From Paludibacteraceae bacterium (GTDB taxonomy: Bacteria > Bacteroidota > Bacteroidia > Bacteroidales > Paludibacteraceae), in assembly GCA_017503075.1 (NCBI GenBank), contig JAFVTU010000017.1, positions 1 to 64,000 on the forward strand: a stretch of DNA of 64,000 bases, given 5' to 3'. Positions 58,286 to 64,000 of the stretch are shown one piece after another (the stretch's first letter is position 1; each line of letters starts with the position of its first letter). Below the pieces are notes generated by a model that saw nothing but the letters and a program-made list of their open reading frames with translations, had not been told where the DNA came from and ran no database searches. The translations under genes and the position numbers were made by a program.

Positions 58286-59443
58286 ATGGCAGAGAAAAGA
58301 GATTATTATGAGGTGCTGGGCGTGGGTAAGACCGCGACAGCAGACGAGATAAAGAAGGCTTACCGCAAGATGGCGGTAAAGTATCACCCTGACAAGAACC
58401 CAGGTGACAAGGCAGCTGAGGAGAAATTCAAAGAGGCAGCCGAGGCATATGAGGTGCTTTCTGACCCGCAGAAACGCCAACGCTATGACCAGTTTGGTCA
58501 TGCAGGTATGGGTGGTGCTGGCTTCAGTGGCGGCGGCATGAACATGGAAGATATCTTCTCGCAATTCGGTGACCTGTTCGAATCATGGGGCATGGGGGGC
58601 GGAGGATTCTCCAGCTTCTTCGGCGGCGGTAGTCGCGGCGGCGGTCAGCGTGTGCGTAGAGGTAGCGACTTGCGTGTTCGTGTGAAAGTAACCTTGGAGG
58701 AGATTGCCACAGGTGTGGACAAGAAAATCAAGGTGAAGAAAATGGTGAACTGCAAGAGTTGCAACGGCACAGGTAGCGCGGACGGCAACGTGGAGACATG
58801 TCCAACATGTAAAGGTTCAGGACGTGTGGTGAGTGCGCAACGCAGTATCTTCGGTATGATGCAGGTGCAAAATGAGTGTCCGACCTGCCATGGCGAGGGC
58901 AAAATCATCAAAAATAAGTGTACACATTGCCAAGGTAATGGCGTGGTGCGTGAGGAGGAAATAATTGAGATTCATATCCCTGCTGGTGTGGCTGGTGGCA
59001 TGCAGATTCCAGTGCATGGCAAAGGCAATGCGGCTCCTCATGGCGGCGTGAATGGCGATTTGCTGGTACTGATTGAGGAGGAAGAGCATAAGGATTTCTT
59101 GCGCGATGGTAGCGACTTGGTGTATAACTTGCTGCTGGATATGCCGACTGCTATCTTAGGTGGACAAGTGCAGATACCAACCTTGCAAGGCGAGGCGAAG
59201 ATTACCATCACCCCTGGAACACAACCTGGTAAGGTGCTGAGAATGAGAGGGAAAGGTCTGCCAATGATAGACCAATATGCCCGCCAATACGGCACAGGCG
59301 ATATGCTGATCAATGTGGGTGTGTATATTCCAGAGCACCTCAATAAAGAGGAAAAGAAGATGATTGAACAACTGCAAAAGAGCGAGAATGTTCGTCCTGG
59401 CAGCAGTGATAAGAAGAATTTCTTTAAGAATTTGTTCGGATAA
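58286..59443 (+). CDS. dnaJ: Chaperone protein DnaJ
   Basis: The 385-residue protein has a J domain ([23 protein letters not shown] in [10 protein letters not shown]), a Gly/Phe/Met-rich linker (about 72-115), four zinc-binding CxxCxGxG repeats ([32 protein letters not shown]) and a C-terminal substrate-binding domain. It delivers unfolded proteins to DnaK and stimulates its ATPase. Upstream is grpE on the same strand. Confidence 0.97.
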   Translation: MAEKRDYYEVLGVGKTATADEIKKAYRKMAVKYHPDKNPGDKAAEEKFKEAAEAYEVLSDPQKRQRYDQFGHAGMGGAGFSGGGMNMEDIFSQFGDLFESWGMGGGGFSSFFGGGSRGGGQRVRRGSDLRVRVKVTLEEIATGVDKKIKVKKMVNCKSCNGTGSADGNVETCPTCKGSGRVVSAQRSIFGMMQVQNECPTCHGEGKIIKNKCTHCQGNGVVREEEIIEIHIPAGVAGGMQIPVHGKGNAAPHGGVNGDLLVLIEEEEHKDFLRDGSDLVYNLLLDMPTAILGGQVQIPTLQGEAKITITPGTQPGKVLRMRGKGLPMIDQYARQYGTGDMLINVGVYIPEHLNKEEKKMIEQLQKSENVRPGSSDKKNFFKNLFG

Positions 59444-59484
59444 AAATGGATTCGGGAATCAGGATTCAGGAATAAAGACAAATT

Positions 59485-61956
59485 ATGAAAAAGACTATTT
59501 TATTGATAATGAGTATTTGCCTCAGCGCGTTTGTGCGTGCTGAGGTTTTTCCATCTTTTGGAGTGGATAGCGTAGGAAGTCAATTCTTTCGCGAGTGGTA
59601 CATCAATGGCGATTTAGGTCACTATTTGGACAACTATTCCGATTATGTGATTTATGAAGCTGAGACTACTGGTGAGTGGAACTTGGGTGACCAAAATGTA
59701 TTTTCCATCTCGGGCAACTCTTTCCGCCAGAACAAATATACTTTGAATGGCATGCGCATTGATAGCCGCTACCAAGTGGGTAGTACAATGCTATATACCA
59801 ATATGTTACGCACAAATTATGCGTTGGATTACCACGAGGGAATAATGCACTTTTCGGATGATGCGTTGCAGCAACAATCACTCACATTGAAAGGGAATGC
59901 TGGTAATTTGGGTGGTATCTCACCTGGTACATGTGAGTTGATCAATCTCTTTCACTCTTCTGGTGAGGAGCGCACTATGGATAGTCGCCCTATCGAGATG
60001 CGTAACCATGTGATAGGTGCGGGTGGAGTAGAGGCCAGTTTCGCTATTCCTGCGTATGGCAAACGGTATTATCAACATGCGTACGCTCAATATGGTTCGC
60101 GCACGCAGACCGCATTTGACCACACAGGTATATCTGGGATGTATGCAAGTCCCTATTATACAGCGCAATTGGATGGCGAACTGCCTATGGCAACGAATAA
60201 TGTGCTGGATAAGTTGAACTATTATTTTGTAGCGCAGGGTAGGGGAGATATGTATTCGGAGTTGCTGTATAATCGCAATGAAGTGGCAGATTTTTTAGGC
60301 TATACGGCTGCAGTGTATGGAAGCAAGACCTTTGCTAATGGTGGTAGACTGGTGGCAGGTTTGAGCTGGGCGTTGAGCGATGTGCAGCACGATAGTTTGT
60401 CGTTTGCTCGTAATCTATTGGATCATGATGGCGAGGCATTTGATCCATGGTATGCCGATGGCAAGACGAATGAAGCTAGTTTATCTGTGCAATACGATCA
60501 ACAACTCTTGCCATGGCTGCGTGTGCATGCCGATGGGTATAACTCGTTGGTGCATTTCAGCCCGACTACTACCACGTGGAGCAATGATGTGTATATGCAA
60601 AGCATTGCGGATAAATCACGCACGCCATTGTACACATATCATTGGCAATCATCGGCTTATGCCGCTGGTCTATTGGAGAACGAGGCAAAAATTATAGCAG
60701 AATATGAGTTGGCTCGTGGACTGCGTATGCAAGCGCATTTAGGTGTGTCGCTGGACGGAGTGCTGTTGAATGGCAAGTCAGTAGTTAGTCCTAACTGGTT
60801 GGCAAAGTTCGCATTAGATTGGAAACCCAATTGGTGGTTCCAAATGGGATTGAACCTCTCGCATAATCGCATGAGTTATACCATGAACGAGGTACAGTAC
60901 TTGAGCAATGACTATTTGAACGGCGATATTCGTTATGCGGATGGTACATTGTTGGCAACGACGGGCGGCAAGTATCATGCAATAGGCAAAGGGCTATGGG
61001 CGCATCAGCCATCGTATGCGGTATTGGATATTCCTATTCGCTTTACATTTGATAAGCAATCAAGGCATCAGTTTGCATTGTGGTCAAGTATTCGCAAGTA
61101 TTACAATATGTGGTTTACGGATTACACGGATGGGCTGGATGCGAATATGTTTGCTCAAGACGGTTTGTATTATTGGCGTGAGGGTGAGAAACATTATACT
61201 GTGGGCTTACAGCCAATGGACTTGATGAGTAATACTGTGGGCGGTCGTACACCTTATTATATGTCGAATGTGGCCAAATACTCGTACACCGGAAAGAAGT
61301 GGTTCGTTAGTGTGTCATGGCAGAGTTATCTGATGGCTGGACTATCTACCATCGGCAATGGTCCATTACATAATAATATAGGTGTACTAGCAGAGTCGAG
61401 CGCTAATCCAAATGCCTATAAGGTAATCAGTTATGCTGAGGATATACCTTTTCAAGGTAACTGTCGCCTGAATCAAGATAAATCCTTCATCCTGCGTTTG
61501 CAGGTAACATATAATGCATGTAAGTATTTTTCAGTTAGTTTAAATGGAAAGTTCAAGGATGGTCAACCATTTACCACTTTCGTGGCGCAACCTGCCACTT
61601 TGGATGGTCATACGCAAGTGGCATTATGTGCAAATGATGCAAAAGGAATCAATATGACTAATTGGGAATTGTTTGGAAAGCGCGAAGATGCTTTCTTCAA
61701 TTTCGATTTGCGCATGACAGGCCGTTGGTGGATCAAGCAAGTGCCTTTCCAATTAGATGTAACCTGCTACAATATCTATGACTTTGGAACAGCATTGACG
61801 GAATATGTGTTTGATGGCTATAACCATCCTACATATCCATATTGGACCAATGATAGGGGGATAGCAACGATGCAAGATAGTCGCACATCTATGTCATTGT
61901 GTATTCCTAGAGGATTGTTGGTCAGCTTGCGTATTGGCTTGGAGGCGGATAAGTAG
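59485..61956 (+). CDS. Large outer-membrane beta-barrel, TonB-receptor-like
   Basis: The 823-residue protein has a signal peptide (to about VRAEV). The N-terminal part (NVFSISGNSFRQNKYTLNGM, then DALQQQSLTLKGN, HVIGAGGVEASF) resembles the plug of TonB-dependent receptors. Alternating aromatic strands fill the rest, as in a 22-strand barrel. It lacks an obvious TonB box and the typical terminal F. It is likely an outer-membrane transporter; the substrate is unknown. It starts 41 nt after dnaJ and its 3' end overlaps the convergent O-antigen ligase gene by 63 nt. Confidence 0.65.
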   Translation: MKKTILLIMSICLSAFVRAEVFPSFGVDSVGSQFFREWYINGDLGHYLDNYSDYVIYEAETTGEWNLGDQNVFSISGNSFRQNKYTLNGMRIDSRYQVGSTMLYTNMLRTNYALDYHEGIMHFSDDALQQQSLTLKGNAGNLGGISPGTCELINLFHSSGEERTMDSRPIEMRNHVIGAGGVEASFAIPAYGKRYYQHAYAQYGSRTQTAFDHTGISGMYASPYYTAQLDGELPMATNNVLDKLNYYFVAQGRGDMYSELLYNRNEVADFLGYTAAVYGSKTFANGGRLVAGLSWALSDVQHDSLSFARNLLDHDGEAFDPWYADGKTNEASLSVQYDQQLLPWLRVHADGYNSLVHFSPTTTTWSNDVYMQSIADKSRTPLYTYHWQSSAYAAGLLENEAKIIAEYELARGLRMQAHLGVSLDGVLLNGKSVVSPNWLAKFALDWKPNWWFQMGLNLSHNRMSYTMNEVQYLSNDYLNGDIRYADGTLLATTGGKYHAIGKGLWAHQPSYAVLDIPIRFTFDKQSRHQFALWSSIRKYYNMWFTDYTDGLDANMFAQDGLYYWREGEKHYTVGLQPMDLMSNTVGGRTPYYMSNVAKYSYTGKKWFVSVSWQSYLMAGLSTIGNGPLHNNIGVLAESSANPNAYKVISYAEDIPFQGNCRLNQDKSFILRLQVTYNACKYFSVSLNGKFKDGQPFTTFVAQPATLDGHTQVALCANDAKGINMTNWELFGKREDAFFNFDLRMTGRWWIKQVPFQLDVTCYNIYDFGTALTEYVFDGYNHPTYPYWTNDRGIATMQDSRTSMSLCIPRGLLVSLRIGLEADK

Positions 61957-63180
61957 CATCCAAACAGCCCACAAGATAATTCCATCAAAAGTTCCCCACA
62001 TACAATCTGTGAGCATGTTAAGTCCGTAGAGGGTGAGAAGTATCATTGCGGACTTGCGTGCTTGATGTGTATTAAAATATGGAATACTAATCCATGCAAG
62101 GATAAAGAAGATCATTCCAATAACACCGATTTCCATCCATTCTGTAAGATATTGATTATGTGCTGCAAAACTAATTTTTGCATAATTCACAAGTCCTTTT
62201 TCTACAAATTTTTTTTGCAAATAAGGTGTGCTTTGTCCAGCACCCAAACCATACAATGAATAATCTTCGGGAGAGTCTAAAGCCGTCCCCCATATATTCA
62301 AACGAACATTCTCACCCTTCTCAACATTTCGAATAGACATTAATCGTGTATAGTCAAACTCTTGCATGCGAGGGTGTTGGCTCAATGCAAATAATCCTAC
62401 TGCGCATGCGAATATAATAAGTGCAATCTTATAGCGAATATGACGGATAGGTAATTTATATAGCAACCATATAGAGATTAGGGCAACACCTGACAGGATA
62501 GATGCTCGTGAGCCCGTTGCTATTATAAAACTGATCATCATAACTATTCCACCAATAATCAGGAACCATCCTTTATATTTCCCAAATTTGCTCAAGATAT
62601 CTTTGCGGATATATAAAAGTGCCATTATGCCCATCATTTCCGTACTACAAAGGAAGAGACGGTGTTTAATGCTGGATATTTTATCAGCAAAAAAGTCAAA
62701 TGTAAGTGGTTTGAGAGTGTGAGGTACGATATCAAAATTAAATATATTGGCGTTGAAAACCCAGAAAAGTGTGAATGTATATATCGCGACTGCGGCAACG
62801 CATGATATGGCAAGTACTTTGCAGATTTGCTTCCAATCATATAGCGAGTTCACTCCCCAAATACCTACAGGAACAAGTAACCCAAAGAATAGGTATCGCT
62901 CCAACTGCCATCCATAAGCATCTATATCTGCAGCCCAAAGGCCAGAGATTATCTTCCACAAATACCACACACCGAACATGAGGAAAGGTATTGCTTTGCG
63001 CCAATCTTCCTTACTCGGCTTGCTACAGAAATGCCCCTCTAATACCCATGTTGCGAACCACGCAACGCTAGCATATCGCAGAAATATCTGTGGGAATGGT
63101 AACAGTGCAACTGTCACCAAGAATAGGGAATAATTAAGTTGTCCGACTGCAGATTGGTATTTTTTTAGCAAATTAGTCAT
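61894..63180 (-). CDS. O-antigen ligase/polymerase family membrane protein
   Basis: The 428-residue protein has about ten to twelve transmembrane helices and the family's large periplasmic loop: LFLCSTEMMGIMALLYIRK, FIIATGSRASILSGVALI (the Wzy_C/WaaL motif region), and the loop with YSLYGLGAGQSTPYLQKKF and SFAAHNQYLTEWMEIGVIGM (catalytic His region). It joins or polymerises O-antigen or exopolysaccharide units on the outer face of the inner membrane. Its start overlaps the stop of the kinase gene by 8 nt. Confidence 0.85.
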   Translation of the reverse strand: MTNLLKKYQSAVGQLNYSLFLVTVALLPFPQIFLRYASVAWFATWVLEGHFCSKPSKEDWRKAIPFLMFGVWYLWKIISGLWAADIDAYGWQLERYLFFGLLVPVGIWGVNSLYDWKQICKVLAISCVAAVAIYTFTLFWVFNANIFNFDIVPHTLKPLTFDFFADKISSIKHRLFLCSTEMMGIMALLYIRKDILSKFGKYKGWFLIIGGIVMMISFIIATGSRASILSGVALISIWLLYKLPIRHIRYKIALIIFACAVGLFALSQHPRMQEFDYTRLMSIRNVEKGENVRLNIWGTALDSPEDYSLYGLGAGQSTPYLQKKFVEKGLVNYAKISFAAHNQYLTEWMEIGVIGMIFFILAWISIPYFNTHQARKSAMILLTLYGLNMLTDCMWGTFDGIILWAVWMLLIRLQANTQADQQSSRNTQ

Positions 63181-63910
63181 ATAAATTGGTTATTCCTTGT
63201 TTGACATGTTTCCACCAACGGTGCGTGATGATATAGTTAATGGCGAAGTTCTTATCTATGCCCAGGACTTGCGCAAAAGTAGCCCCAAGGATATAGAGTG
63301 CCTCTTTATCAATATTGAGTCGCTCAAATAGCTGTAATCCTTTTTTTAGTGGCATCGTTTTGTAGAACTTGATACGATTGAGATCTATAATCTCAATTTT
63401 GCTGCCATCTTCATTGAAAAGTATATTCCCGCCTGAATAGTCTTGATGAAAGACTCCGCGTTGGTATAGTTCCGCAGTAAATTGTCCTATAGCTTGTAGA
63501 ACCCGTTCACGATTAGGAAATGATTTATTGTGAATCAAATCGTTGAATGTGTATTCACACTCCGATTCTTGGCATACATACCAGCTTTCGCGGAGTATGC
63601 CACAATAGCGCACTTCACGATAGGCAATGGGTGGTGGTGTGAACCCAACTAAGCACTGAGCATACTCATAACTACGTTGTGCTTTTGACTTACAGAACAA
63701 TCCATAGATAATACCTCTCCATAATGACGGGGTGGCGAATTGCTTGGAAATGAGTCCATTATGATTTCGAAGGATATTTCGCTTAGCATAGATGATTTCG
63801 CCCTTCTCCCAGTCAGAATAGTTGCCTTGTTGTCTTTCGCTGCGGAAGAAATTGATTATGCGTGACCATGAACGGTGGTAATGCAACGGTCCCCCTAAAT
63901 ATCTTTGCAT
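63173..63910 (-). CDS. Lipopolysaccharide kinase (Kdo/WaaP-like), start uncertain
   Basis: The protein has at least 245 residues. The kinase fold shows GEIIYAKRN with the start of the nucleotide-binding lobe, KSKAQRSYEYAQCL, the catalytic loop VFHQDYSGGNILFN and the metal motif EIIDLNRIKF, as in the Kdo kinase/WaaP family (PF06293). It phosphorylates lipopolysaccharide core sugars. The frame stays open from the ATG at 63910 to the window edge at 64000 (basic SRRSLAKGKKKRIVDAINHR), so the true start probably lies beyond the window. It is co-transcribed with the O-antigen ligase gene. Confidence 0.82.
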   Translation of the reverse strand: MQRYLGGPLHYHRSWSRIINFFRSERQQGNYSDWEKGEIIYAKRNILRNHNGLISKQFATPSLWRGIIYGLFCKSKAQRSYEYAQCLVGFTPPPIAYREVRYCGILRESWYVCQESECEYTFNDLIHNKSFPNRERVLQAIGQFTAELYQRGVFHQDYSGGNILFNEDGSKIEIIDLNRIKFYKTMPLKKGLQLFERLNIDKEALYILGATFAQVLGIDKNFAINYIITHRWWKHVKQGITNLYD

Positions 63911-64000
63911 GTATACTGAATGTCGATGATTGATAGCATCAACGATACGTTTCTTTTTTCCTTTAGCAAGGCTGCGGCGAGAATTTGCAGAAATGCGGTA

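Overview
The window comes from a member of the Bacteroidota, most likely Bacteroidales. Three things show this. Many genes follow the phylum-specific promoter (TTG or TTTG, about 20 nt, then TAnnTTTG). A complete type IX secretion core is present (PorP/SprF-like, GldK, GldL, GldM, GldN). Several secreted proteins end in T9SS-type sorting tails. The species cannot be named from this sequence; a host-associated or otherwise uncultured Bacteroidales lineage is an inference.

Layout. 1-337: end of an rRNA operon (23S 3' end, 5S, terminator). 0.4-8 kb: an accessory region holding a membrane TPR/HTH regulator, three disrupted genes (a frameshifted T9SS cargo, an internally deleted surface protein, and a C10 cysteine protease stopped by UGA directly after the likely catalytic His), two hypothetical exported proteins and a Hanks-type kinase. 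8.3-10.9 kb: a secreted carbohydrate-binding pair followed by a tandem array of small hairpins. 11-24.7 kb: a transmembrane TPR/HTH sensor, a separate gene for a protein homologous to its cytoplasmic half, and then nine co-directional genes. These nine encode an SPFH-GYF protein, membrane proteins, a zinc-ribbon/TPR protein, an LPP20-like protein, a DUF4384-like protein, a WG-repeat/caspase fusion, a transglutaminase-like protein and a lipocalin-like protein. This is the best candidate for an undescribed system. 24.7-31 kb: an outer-membrane protein, ssb, two secreted EEP-family nuclease-like proteins and an esterase. 31-35 kb, minus strand: an EF-G paralogue lacking the catalytic His, ybeY and an SpmA-SpmB fusion. 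35-49.7 kb: a methyltransferase, a cobalamin adenosyltransferase, then a long run DUF2795-porP-gldKLMN-ftsX-DUF3098-uppP-truB-queA-ung-polA. 49.9-53 kb: a large T9SS-tailed repeat protein. 53-59.5 kb: hflX, an ABC ATPase, ruvB, a HAD phosphatase, grpE and dnaJ. 59.5-64 kb: a large outer-membrane barrel facing an O-antigen ligase and a lipopolysaccharide kinase.

A theme that gene annotation does not explain is the abundance of short intergenic repeats. There are two hairpin arrays with constant linkers but different self-complementary stems, each just after a stop codon. A CAACACTACAC-like repeat forms the start codons of ybeY and ruvB and appears to have entered a HAD gene. Two related four-copy 11-bp tandem repeats lie far apart. 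Similar AT-rich leaders precede ssb, ung and polA.

All functional calls come from reading translated sequence and recalled family motifs. No database search was run.
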